This document shows, piece by piece, positions 1 to 6,326 of a DNA stretch of 12,598 nt. A program made the position numbers and the translations under genes. This DNA comes from Chthoniobacterales bacterium (GTDB lineage: Bacteria > Verrucomicrobiota > Verrucomicrobiia > Chthoniobacterales > UBA10450): assembly GCA_013695925.1 (NCBI GenBank), contig JACCZO010000490.1:1-12598 (forward strand). The letters run 5' to 3'. Numbering within the stretch: position 1 is the stretch's first letter; the number at the start of each line of letters is the position of its first letter. The notes under the pieces are model-generated. The model worked only from the letters and a program-made list of their open reading frames with translations. It did not search any database and was not told the DNA's origin.

Positions 1-1239
1 GCTGGCAATGACCGCCCAGAGCCCCCAGCGCTGAAAAGCCCCCACCAGCGCGTGAAACTCGCCTACAAATTGCGCCAGGCCCGGCATTCCCATCGAGGCC
101 AGAAGCGCGAGCGACATCAACGCCGCATACACGGGCACGCGCGTCGCCAGTCCACCAAAATCCCCGACCTCGCGGGTGTGGGTGCGCTCATAAATCATGC
201 CCACCAGAAGGAAGAGCGCGCCGGTGATGATGCCGTGTGTCACCATCTGAAAAACGGCGCCTGAAAACCCCGTGGCGTTGAGCGCGGCGATACCGAGAAT
301 GACGAAGCCCATGTGACTGATGGAAGAAAAGGCCACCATCGCTTTTAGGTCGGTTTGACGCCACGAGAGGACGGCGCCGTAAATGATATTGACCATCGCC
401 AGCGCGAGCAGAAACGGCGCAAACCATTCCAGCCCCGCGGGCAATAATCCGCTCACGCGCATCACGCCATAGGCGCCCATTTTCAGGAGCAGCCCGGAAA
501 GAATGATGCTGACTGGCGCGGGCGCTTCCACGTGGGCCAGGGGCAGCCAGCCGTGCAACGGAAAGACCGGAATCTTGACCGCAAAGCCGATGAAAAAAGC
601 GAGAAACGGACCGATCTGAAAGGCGCGGGTCCAACCCTCGCGCGCCTGCATCAAGGCCAGCATGTCGAAGGTGTGCGGTTCGGCGTGCAAATAAACGGCG
701 ATGATCCCTAGGAGCATAAAGATCGATCCCGCCAGGGTATAGAGGAAGAAGGTCATGGTGGCGGTCGCTCGGTTGGCGCCGCCCCACAACCCGATCAGGA
801 AAAACATCGGGACCAGGCCGATCTCCCAGAAGACATAAAAGAGGAACCAGTCCTGCGCCATGAAGACGCCGAGCAACGAAAATTCCAGGAGAAAAATCCA
901 GGCGAAGTAGCCTTTCACTCGCTCATGAATCATCGTGGCTGACCCGATCACCGCCGCCAGGATCAAAAGCGTGGTGAGCAAAATCATGGGGAAGGAAAGG
1001 CCGTCCACGCCCATGACATAGGTCATTCCCAGCTCGGGGATCCACGATTGACGCTCGGTAAACTGCAGGTCGCTGGTCTTAAGATTGAACTTGGAAAGCA
1101 GGCTCCAGGAGACCGCTAAAACCAGCGTGGCCCACCCGATGGCCACGCCCTTGATCAGCGCCACCTTCCCTTTGGGTAAGGCCAGACTAAGGACAACCCC
1201 CACCAGGGGCAGAGCAACAATGGCAGTTAAAATACCCAT
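1..1239 (-). CDS. nuoM: NADH-quinone oxidoreductase subunit M (NuoM-type antiporter subunit), 3' end cut by window edge
   Basis: The minus frame from the ATG at 1239 stays open to base 1, giving 413 codons with no stop. NuoM is usually about 490-530 residues, so roughly the last 80-110 are missing. NuoM is a membrane-arm, proton-translocating subunit of respiratory complex I. The protein is almost continuous membrane helices. Family residues are visible: the TM5 glutamate (FWEIGLVP, E139), the TM7 lysine (FAVKIPVFP, K222), WLPLAHVEAP (231-240) followed by the LLKMGAYG lysine (K253), and the FVGEF segment near 391-395. The start follows a weak purine stretch (AAGAGA), 41 nt after the SulP stop, so it is probably co-transcribed with that gene. 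The oddity is context: SulP, not nuoL, lies upstream. It could belong to complex I or be a stand-alone NuoM-like partner of a transporter; the gene to the left would decide. Confidence 0.9.
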   Translation of the reverse strand, partial: MGILTAIVALPLVGVVLSLALPKGKVALIKGVAIGWATLVLAVSWSLLSKFNLKTSDLQFTERQSWIPELGMTYVMGVDGLSFPMILLTTLLILAAVIGSATMIHERVKGYFAWIFLLEFSLLGVFMAQDWFLFYVFWEIGLVPMFFLIGLWGGANRATATMTFFLYTLAGSIFMLLGIIAVYLHAEPHTFDMLALMQAREGWTRAFQIGPFLAFFIGFAVKIPVFPLHGWLPLAHVEAPAPVSIILSGLLLKMGAYGVMRVSGLLPAGLEWFAPFLLALAMVNIIYGAVLSWRQTDLKAMVAFSSISHMGFVILGIAALNATGFSGAVFQMVTHGIITGALFLLVGMIYERTHTREVGDFGGLATRVPVYAALMSLALLASMGMPGLAQFVGEFHALVGAFQRWGLWAVIAS

Positions 1240-1280
1240 GGCAGATTCTCACATCTCTTGCACGATTTCTTTTGCTTTAC

Positions 1281-2873
1281 TCACATCGCCTTTTTTTCGG
1301 CCCCCTTCAGCTCCCGTCTCGTTCCAAATTCATGCTCGGAGTCAGCGCGCAGATGCTCAGTCCCGCGACGCTCGACCTGCCCGCCTGCGTCCTTGTACTC
1401 ACGCTCGAAGTCGTATAAGCGCTCCATCGCCGTCGCATCGATCAACTGCACGCCCGTGAAGTCGAGCACCACCTTCTTTCCTCTCGGGAGCGCATCGAGC
1501 CTGCCTCGGATGCCGACAAAGTTGTTAAAGCCCAGCGCCCGGCGGAACTTGACCGTGATCGTCTCGCCCTCTTCCACCACCTGCATGTCAGGCTTGAAAA
1601 GATTGCCCAGCGACGTTCCTCTCACCAGAGACACGATCATGGCCAGGACAATGCCGAGGGCGACACCCATCAGCAGATCGGTCAACAGCACGGTGAACGC
1701 CGTGATCAGCATCAAACCGAACTCGACCTTCCCGATGTGCAGCGCATGCATGAAATCGCTCGGATGCGCCAGTTTGAAGCCAATCACCAGCAGCACCCCG
1801 GCCAGGGAAGCCAGCGGGATCATCTGCAACACGCCCGGCACGAGGAGAACAAACGCCAGCAGGAAAAATCCGTGAAAAAAGTTCGACCAGCGAGTGCGCG
1901 CGCCTTGCAGGATGTTCGCCTTGCTGCGCACCACTTCGGCGATCATGGGCAGGCCGCCGATTAAACTGGAAATCATGTTGCCCGCGCCTTTGCCCAATAG
2001 CTCACGGTTCATGTTCGAGCGCCGTTTCCACGGGTCGAGCTTGTCCACCGCCTCCGCCGTGAGGAGCGATTCAAGACTCGCGACGAAAACGTAGAGCACG
2101 ATCCACTTGATTCCCGGGCCCGAGAGAATTTTGGAAAAGTCGGGACTGGAAAAGCCGGCCATGAAGCTCTCGGGCAACTTCACCAGCGGCCCGGCGCCGG
2201 TGAGCGTGGCGATGACTGTTCCCACGATCACCGCGACCAAAGGCGCGGGCACTACTTTCGCGATCCCGAGTTTGATCATCGGCCAGAAGATCATAATCAG
2301 GACGCTGGTCAGACCAATGAGCGCGGGAATCGGAACCAGATTGGCGAAGCTCGGCGGAATCGCAGTGAATATGTGGAAGCCATGGGCGCGCGGATTTTGC
2401 AAGCCGAGCGCGATGTGAATCTGGCCCGACATAATGATCAGACCGATGCCGGCCAGCATTCCATGCACGACCGAGAGCGGGAAAAAGGCCGTCATCTTGC
2501 CGCTGCGCAGCAGACCCAGAACGATCTGAATACCTCCGGCCACCACGCCCACCGCCAGCGCCCCCCGGAAGGTGAGCTCGGTCACCGCGCCCAGCACGAT
2601 CACGATCATGCCCGCCGCCGGGCCGTTGATGGTCACGTGCGAGCCGCTCAAGAGCGAGGCCAGCATACCGGCGACGAAGCCGGAGATGATCCCGGCGATT
2701 GGCGGCGCGCCGGAAGCGATGGCGATCCCGAGGCATAAGGGGAGCGCGATCAGAAAGATGATGAAGCCCGAGAGGAGATCGTAGCGTGCGTTTTCGATCA
2801 GTCCTGGAATCCAGTCTTTTGGAGTCGCGGTTCTTACCGCGGTCCCGTTTGTGCCGGTGTCATGTGTGGTCAT
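1281..2873 (-). CDS. SulP-family inorganic anion transporter with C-terminal STAS domain
   Basis: This 530-residue inner-membrane protein has the SulP (SLC26-like) layout: a short N-terminal tail, a helix-rich transport domain (about 30-420) and a short STAS domain (about 435-520). Family signatures are SHVTINGPAAGM (78-89) and GLPMIAEVVRSKANI (307-321). The STAS core reads VVLDFTGVQLIDATAME (468-484). Relatives move sulfate, bicarbonate or other anions in exchange for or together with sodium or protons. The substrate cannot be read from sequence. The start is supported by an AAAGGGA element just upstream of the ATG. It sits between a CBS-domain gene (77 nt upstream) and a NuoM-like gene (41 nt downstream), all on the minus strand. 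This subgroup, coupled to a NuoM-like subunit, makes bicarbonate a reasonable but unproven substrate. The length is normal and no break is seen. Confidence 0.92.
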   Translation of the reverse strand: MTTHDTGTNGTAVRTATPKDWIPGLIENARYDLLSGFIIFLIALPLCLGIAIASGAPPIAGIISGFVAGMLASLLSGSHVTINGPAAGMIVIVLGAVTELTFRGALAVGVVAGGIQIVLGLLRSGKMTAFFPLSVVHGMLAGIGLIIMSGQIHIALGLQNPRAHGFHIFTAIPPSFANLVPIPALIGLTSVLIMIFWPMIKLGIAKVVPAPLVAVIVGTVIATLTGAGPLVKLPESFMAGFSSPDFSKILSGPGIKWIVLYVFVASLESLLTAEAVDKLDPWKRRSNMNRELLGKGAGNMISSLIGGLPMIAEVVRSKANILQGARTRWSNFFHGFFLLAFVLLVPGVLQMIPLASLAGVLLVIGFKLAHPSDFMHALHIGKVEFGLMLITAFTVLLTDLLMGVALGIVLAMIVSLVRGTSLGNLFKPDMQVVEEGETITVKFRRALGFNNFVGIRGRLDALPRGKKVVLDFTGVQLIDATAMERLYDFEREYKDAGGQVERRGTEHLRADSEHEFGTRRELKGAEKKAM

Positions 2874-2950
2874 GGTTTCCCTTTCTTCTCAGGAATCGAA
2901 GTCAATGTCGAGCGCTGCGTGGGACTGACTTATCGACATAAAAAACTCCA

Positions 2951-3349
2951 TCAGCCCGCAAGACTTTGCCGGCGATCGTCTAGCAAGGCTCTCATCATAT
3001 CCCGCATGGAAAGAATGCCGGTGACTTTCCCCTCCTCATCGACCACGACGAGGTGGCGAAATCCGCGTTCAATCATAGTGGTGGCGGCATCCACCACATG
3101 CCAGCGGTCCGTCACCGTCACGGCTTTTCGCACCATGTATTCACTGACTTTGGCGACATCGAAATCCACTCCGTCAGCGATGGCGCGCAGCAGATCGCGT
3201 TCGGTGATGATTCCCGAGGGTTCGTCCGCAACGGTAACGACAGCGGAGCCCACCCGACGTTTAATCATCGCACGGCCTGCCTCGGAAAGCGTTTGCTCCG
3301 GAGTGATTGTCAACAACGCCTGTTGAGAGATGAACTTTCCAACGGTCAT
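2951..3349 (-). CDS. two-CBS-domain protein
   Basis: A small soluble protein of 132 residues from the chosen start, made almost entirely of two CBS motifs. The first carries the GSAVVTV...GIITERDLLRAIADG pattern and the second the FRHLVVVDEEGKVTGILSMRDMMRAL pattern. Such CBS pairs (Bateman modules) typically bind adenine nucleotides such as AMP, ATP or SAM and sense energy state. An upstream ATG at 3373 would add eight residues, but it overlaps the predicted -10 element (3372-3377). The ATG at 3349 has AAGG nine bases before it and yields the usual MTVGKFIS-type N-terminus, so I chose it. It is the first gene of the CBS-SulP-NuoM group, and the spacing suggests it may regulate the transporter. 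That link is inference; fused or adjacent CBS and transporter domains are common. Confidence 0.85.
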   Translation of the reverse strand: MTVGKFISQQALLTITPEQTLSEAGRAMIKRRVGSAVVTVADEPSGIITERDLLRAIADGVDFDVAKVSEYMVRKAVTVTDRWHVVDAATTMIERGFRHLVVVDEEGKVTGILSMRDMMRALLDDRRQSLAG

Positions 3350-3371
3350 ATAGCTGCGCCTTGCCGCGAAC

Positions 3372-3401
3372 ATAGAAATTGCGCCCCGCTGCCGATGTCA
3401 A
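3372..3401 (-). promoter_or_regulatory. predicted sigma70 promoter of the CBS-SulP-NuoM group
   Basis: On the minus strand there is a perfect -35 hexamer TTGACA (plus-strand bases 3396-3401), an 18-nt spacer and a -10 hexamer TTCTAT (3372-3377; 3 of 6 matches, including the final AT). The predicted start is near 3365, which rules out the ATG at 3373 and favours the one at 3349. The -35 is strong and the -10 weak, so this is a prediction. Confidence 0.5.
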
Positions 3402-3407
3402 GAAATC

Positions 3408-3602
3408 ATTTTGTGGCAACTCCAGACTGCGCCGGCCGCTTCCGCGCTAGCGCATCTTTCCCCCGAAGACGAAAAGCCGGCTCCTCGACGCGCTGGAAAA
3501 AGCCCACGGTAACTGCAGGAAGCCGCGCGCCATCTCGGAATCAGTCGCGCCACATTTTACCGCCGGCTGGAAGAGCACGGGATCGACCGATCGAACGGTT
3601 AG
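3408..3602 (+). pseudogene. frameshifted 3' remnant of a Fis-type HTH (sigma54/NtrC-like) regulator
   Basis: Reading across three frame segments reconstructs a typical NtrC-family C-terminus. Segment one ends ALAHLSPEDEK (to about 3474). Segment two is RLLDALEKAHGNCRK (about 3478-3518). Segment three is AARHLGISRATFYRRLEEHG and a few more residues, ending at a TAG at 3600-3602. The pattern A-A-R-x-L-G-I-S-R-A-T-x-Y-R-R-L is the Fis-family helix-turn-helix. The first break behaves as +1 (or -2) and the second as -1, so the outer segments share a frame, but that frame has a TAA between them. No intact AAA+ or receiver domain precedes it: the fragment abuts the promoter of the oppositely oriented CBS gene. 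It is most likely a decayed leftover of a response regulator, now non-functional. Confidence 0.7.
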
Positions 3603-3929
3603 CGCACATCGTTGGCGTGTCTCCTTGCACTTACCCTTTCACCTTATTTCGCGAAAGCCTTCGGTTTTAACTTGGCGAGGCCTTTTTGCCATTGCTGGGC
3701 GGTATTGCGAAAAGCCGACACACATTTACGCGGCGCATTTCTCACTCAGCCATGCCGGATGGGGACTCACTTATCCGCTTGCAGGTTTCCTCACCGCAGG
3801 CTGCTCAACAGCATTCTTCTGCCATTTTAAGCAGGGCGATTATTGGCGCATGTCCGACGGCACGGCGGCCCTTCGCATCAACCGAGCGGAATCGACTTCC
3901 CATCCCACGCGCCTGGCGGAGTGACGATG
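3603..3929 (+). other. intergenic strip without an intact gene
   Basis: These 327 bases lie between the Fis-HTH relic and the arsenic promoter. Several open frames cross it but none has convincing codon structure or a ribosome binding site. The only protein-like stretch is the possible MFS scrap at 3706-3801. I see no RNA gene, tandem repeat or clear terminator here. Together with the upstream relic it looks like decayed DNA. Confidence 0.5.
3706..3801 (+). pseudogene. possible fragment of an MFS transporter
   Basis: A plus-strand frame reads HIYAAHFSLSHAGWGLTYPL and then AGFL (from 3721). This resembles, from memory, the AAQFxLSHxCWLxTYPLAGWL stretch of a family of metal-associated MFS permeases. 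Residues before and after it do not continue into recognisable MFS helices, so at most about 30 codons survive. It lies just upstream of the arsenic genes, where a lost efflux permease would make sense, but the match is short and could be chance. A profile search of the translated strip would settle it. Confidence 0.28.
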
Positions 3930-3970
3930 GGTCTTGACTATATACCGAATGGAGTATATAGATCAAGACC
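3930..3970 (+). repeat. 16-bp interrupted palindrome, candidate ArsR operator
   Basis: The left arm GGTCTTGACTATATAC (3930-3945) and right arm GTATATAGATCAAGACC (3954-3970) are reverse complements except for one extra base in the right arm. They are separated by the 8-nt spacer CGAATGGA. The right arm ends directly against the ATG at 3971. ArsR-type repressors bind dyads overlapping their own promoters, and arsR is the second gene downstream, so an ArsR operator is the simplest reading. In RNA only part of the right arm could be transcribed, so this is a DNA site, not an mRNA hairpin. Confidence 0.7.
3934..3962 (+). promoter_or_regulatory. predicted promoter of the arsenic operon (likely leaderless transcript)
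   Basis: The -35 hexamer TTGACT (3934-3939; 5 of 6), a 17-nt spacer and the -10 hexamer TATAGA (3957-3962; 4 of 6) lie inside the palindrome. The expected start site, about 7 nt after the -10, is 3969-3970, next to the ATG at 3971. No Shine-Dalgarno precedes that ATG (GATCAAGACC), which fits a leaderless message. Confidence 0.6.
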
Positions 3971-4426
3971 ATGAAACTGCACGAGCTTAAATCTCTCCTC
4001 CGGGCACATCCCGCGGCCGAGCCGCGTTTCACCTTGCCGAGTGGCGAGCAGATCCCGGCCCATTTCCACATCACGGAGGTCGGGCACGTGACGAAGAAGT
4101 TTGTCGATTGCGGCGGCACCTTCCGCACCAGCGAAACCTGCGTCCTGCAGACTTATGTGGCGGATGATTTCGAGCACCGCCTCGCCGCCGGCCGATTCGC
4201 CGACATCCTCGATCTCGGTCAACCCATCCTGCCGGGCGACGATCTCGAGGTGGAAGTGGAATGGGATTGCTGCGTCATCTCACAATATCCGATCGCTTCG
4301 GCCCAGTCCTCCGGCGACCGGCTCGAGTTTCAACTCGGGGACAAGCACACCGATTGCCTGGCCAAGGAAAAGTGCGGCTGCGGGCCGGAGGCGGAAGCTT
4401 CGGCCGAGCCGGCCTGCTGTCGTTAG
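3971..4426 (+). CDS. DUF6428-family protein of arsenic operons, cysteine-rich C-terminus
   Basis: A 151-residue soluble protein with no signal peptide. Its core (residues 1-95) contains IPAHFHITEVGHVTKKFVDC (28-47) followed by GGTFR. I recognise this as the DUF6428 family, which is often found beside arsR and arsenate reductase genes; its biochemical role is not known to me. The C-terminal part is unusual: cysteines at 129, 135, 137, 149 and 150 form a C-x5-C-x-C-x11-CC tail after the conserved core, with a further CC pair at 100-101. This resembles a metalloid-binding or chaperone tail, but that is inference. It is the first gene of the operon, begins immediately after the operator palindrome without a ribosome binding site, and ends with CGT TAG inside a CGTTAGGC octamer, 4 nt before arsR. 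Confidence 0.8.
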   Translation: MKLHELKSLLRAHPAAEPRFTLPSGEQIPAHFHITEVGHVTKKFVDCGGTFRTSETCVLQTYVADDFEHRLAAGRFADILDLGQPILPGDDLEVEVEWDCCVISQYPIASAQSSGDRLEFQLGDKHTDCLAKEKCGCGPEAEASAEPACCR

Positions 4427-4430
4427 GCTG

Positions 4431-4784
4431 ATGCAACTGGCCGAGATCTACCAATGCTTCTGCGATCCAACCCGGCTGCGCATTTTGCATCTCCTCACGC
4501 AATCGCCCCTCTGCGTCTGCCATTTCCAGGATGCCTTGGGCGAGCCGCAGGTGAAGATCTCGAAGCATCTCGCTTATCTCCGCAGCCGCGGGCTGGTGCA
4601 AACGAAGCGGCATGGCAATTGGATCATTTATTCACTGCCGGATAAGCCGTCGGACGAGCTGGCCTTGAATTTGCAGTGCCTTCAGGATTGCGCTCAATCT
4701 GACCCGATGTTCCGGAAAGACCTGCAACGTCTGGAGAAACTGAAAGCGAGCTGTTGCGAGCCGGCGGAAGTTTTCGCGAAATGA
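4431..4784 (+). CDS. arsR: ArsR/SmtB-family arsenical-responsive repressor
   Basis: A 117-residue winged-helix DNA-binding protein. The N-terminus CDPTRLRILHLL, the LCVC metalloid motif (C28, C30), the recognition helix QVKISKHLAYLRSRGLV (40-56) and the wing RHGNWIIYSL are typical of ArsR. In E. coli ArsR three cysteines (C32, C34, C37) bind As(III). Here the third position is Q33, but extra cysteines lie at 9 and 11 and, near the C-terminus, at 83, 87, 108 and 109, so the third ligand may come from elsewhere. It probably represses the promoter palindrome at 3930-3970 until As(III) binds. The chosen ATG lies 4 nt after the DUF6428 stop and has no clear ribosome binding site, which fits translational coupling. 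Its end overlaps arsC by ATGA. Confidence 0.92.
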   Translation: MQLAEIYQCFCDPTRLRILHLLTQSPLCVCHFQDALGEPQVKISKHLAYLRSRGLVQTKRHGNWIIYSLPDKPSDELALNLQCLQDCAQSDPMFRKDLQRLEKLKASCCEPAEVFAK

Positions 4785-5209
4785 AAAAGCACGTCCTTTT
4801 TGTCTGCATCCACAACAGCGCGCGCAGCCAGATGGCGGAGGCTTTCCTGAACCGGCTCTGCGGCGACCAATTTGAAGCGCAGAGCGCCGGACTCGAGCCC
4901 GGGAGCCTGAATCCGCTCGTCGTGGAAGCGATGGCGGAAGTGGGCGTCGACATTTCAAAAAAGAAAACGCAGTCGGTCGCGGACGTCCTCGAATCCGGCC
5001 AGGCCGTTGCCTACGCCATCACCGTCTGTGATGAGACAAGTGCAGAGAAATGCCCGATCTTTCCCGGCCCAACGCGACGGCTGCACTGGGGTTTCCCGGA
5101 TCCATCGGCGCTGACTGGAACCCACGAAGAGAAGCTGGCGGATGTGCGGAAAATTCGCGACCAGATCCGCGCCCGGGTCGAAAAGTGGTGTGCGGAGTTC
5201 TGCGAATGA
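4781..5209 (+). CDS. arsC: arsenate reductase, thioredoxin-coupled (LMW-phosphatase fold)
   Basis: A 142-residue cytosolic enzyme that reduces As(V) to As(III). The P-loop VCIHNSARSQ carries the nucleophile C9 in the CX5R form. The disulfide-relay cysteines are C83 (TVCDET) and C91 (EKCPIFPG), and the catalytic-acid loop is HWGFPDPSA (D107). All three cysteines of the thioredoxin-dependent class are therefore present. A longer frame starts at 4754, but MKKHVLFVC at 4781 is the family N-terminus and gives the usual length. The ATG overlaps the arsR stop (ATGA), and GGAAG lies 12 nt upstream. The product arsenite would normally be exported by ArsB or Acr3, neither of which is in this operon. 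Confidence 0.95.
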   Translation: MKKHVLFVCIHNSARSQMAEAFLNRLCGDQFEAQSAGLEPGSLNPLVVEAMAEVGVDISKKKTQSVADVLESGQAVAYAITVCDETSAEKCPIFPGPTRRLHWGFPDPSALTGTHEEKLADVRKIRDQIRARVEKWCAEFCE

Positions 5210-5700
5210 ACCCGCCCCCACCCCGGCTTGCCACCGCCGCCGACGCGGAAGCGATCAACGCGATCTACAACCATTACGTCCGCACCTCGACCGCGACCTT
5301 CCAGGTCGAGGACGAAACGACCGAGGAGCGAGCCGGGGAGTTGCGCGCACGGCCGGCTCATCAGCCGATGACGGTGCTCGAGGCCGAGGACGAGGTGATC
5401 GGCTGGGGCGCGCTCTCGCCCTTCCAGTCGCGCTGCGCCTACCGCGACACGGTCGAGTTGACGGCTTACGTGCGGCATGACTCCCATCGGCGCGGTCATG
5501 GCCGCATTATCGTGCAAGACCTGCTCGCACGCGCCCGGTCGTTAGGCTATCACGCCATCGTCGCGGTCTCCTGTGAAGAATCGGTCGGGATGATTCGATT
5601 GTTGAAATCGCTAGGCTTCGCAGAAGCGGGCTGCCTTCGTCAGGTCGGCCGCAAGTTTGGGCGCCGGCTCGACGTCATCTACCTGCAGCTGCTATTCTGA
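5206..5700 (+). CDS. GNAT N-acetyltransferase, phosphinothricin/arsinothricin type (ArsN1-like)
   Basis: A 164-residue GNAT enzyme. The N-terminal AINAIYNHYVRTSTATFQVE (15-34) and the middle AYRDTVELTAYV (78-89) are hallmarks of the phosphinothricin acetyltransferase group. The acetyl-CoA loop is RRGHGR (95-100). Relatives in arsenic operons (ArsN1) acetylate arsinothricin or phosphinothricin, and this operon position supports that role. One reservation: in Bar/Pat-type enzymes the segment near the end reads RLHExLGF with a functional histidine, while here it is RLLKSLGF, with L133 in the histidine position. Substrate or activity may therefore differ. The start is set by the ATGA overlap with arsC, with GGAG 8 nt upstream. 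An octamer CGTTAGGC lies inside the gene at 5540. Confidence 0.82.
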   Translation: MNPPPPRLATAADAEAINAIYNHYVRTSTATFQVEDETTEERAGELRARPAHQPMTVLEAEDEVIGWGALSPFQSRCAYRDTVELTAYVRHDSHRRGHGRIIVQDLLARARSLGYHAIVAVSCEESVGMIRLLKSLGFAEAGCLRQVGRKFGRRLDVIYLQLLF

Positions 5701-5707
5701 TTCAAGC

Positions 5708-5729
5708 TCGCGCGACACCGCGCGCGCGA
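5708..5729 (+). terminator. GC stem-loop after the arsenic operon (weak terminator or attenuator)
   Basis: TCGCGCG (5708-5714) pairs with CGCGCGA (5723-5729) around an 8-nt loop. No T-run follows, so it is not a standard intrinsic terminator. It could stabilise the 3' end of the ars message, or it may simply reflect alternating CG sequence. Confidence 0.25.
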
Positions 5730-5765
5730 ATCGATGAGGAAGAGGGAATAACCAAGGGAGACGCG

Positions 5766-6290
5766 ATGATCAGCTTTGACGATAACGACTACGGCGAGAC
5801 CGATATTCTGAAAGGCCTTTTGGCCGGTGTCGCGGGCGGTTTGCTCGCCTCTTTTTTGATGGAGCAATTCCAGGCGGCTTGGAATGCGGCGTCGGAAGCG
5901 ATGAGTTCTGAAAAAAAGCGCGGCGGCAGAAAAGCCGATCCCGCGACGGTGAAGGCGGCGAATGCCATTTCGGAGAAAGTCACAGGCCGCAAAATCCCGG
6001 GCGATTACAAACCGATGGCGGGCGAGGTGGTCCACTACGGCATGGGTGCGGGCTCGGCCGCGGTTTACGGGATTCTGGCGGAGGTGGCACCGATCGTCAC
6101 CGTCGCCGACGGCGCTGCGTTTGGCACCGGGGTCTGGCTGCTGGCTGACGAGCTGGCCGTGCCCGCGGCCGGTTTATCGAAGTCGCCAAAGGAAATTCCC
6201 CTAACGACGCACGTTTACGCGCTCGCCTCCCACCTCGTCTACGGCTGGATCACGGAAACTGTCCGGCGCGCGGTCCGGCGCGCCTTGTAG
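5766..6290 (+). CDS. DUF1440-like (YagU-type) membrane protein
   Basis: A 174-residue protein with an N-terminal hydrophobic helix (GLLAGVAGGLLASFLME, about 18-34), a polar stretch with basic residues, then two or three weakly hydrophobic glycine/alanine-rich segments (about 93-135 and 148-165). The layout and the terminal HLVYGWITETVRR resemble DUF1440/YagU proteins, inner-membrane proteins of unclear function linked in E. coli to acid tolerance. The family call rests on pattern memory and is moderate. The start is well set: AAGGGAG lies 5 nt before the ATG, the best ribosome binding site in the window. It follows the ars genes by 65 nt on the same strand, so read-through is possible, but no arsenic-related feature is seen. 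Confidence 0.65.
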   Translation: MISFDDNDYGETDILKGLLAGVAGGLLASFLMEQFQAAWNAASEAMSSEKKRGGRKADPATVKAANAISEKVTGRKIPGDYKPMAGEVVHYGMGAGSAAVYGILAEVAPIVTVADGAAFGTGVWLLADELAVPAAGLSKSPKEIPLTTHVYALASHLVYGWITETVRRAVRRAL

Positions 6291-6326
6291 CGGCGCTCTG
6301 CAACCTTTAGGCCGCCGCGGCGTGCT

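Noticed and set aside
188..787. Minus-strand frame of 199 codons inside the left edge
   Set aside because: It is the +1 shadow of the NuoM frame, which carries all the family motifs and is open to base 1.
2905..2939. ATGTCGA...TCGACAT dyad between the CBS and SulP genes
   Set aside because: Only 7 bp with a 21-nt loop; short dyads like this are expected by chance.
3805..4128. Minus-strand open frame across the ars promoter
   Set aside because: It overlaps the operator and the start of the DUF6428 gene, and has no family features or ribosome binding site.
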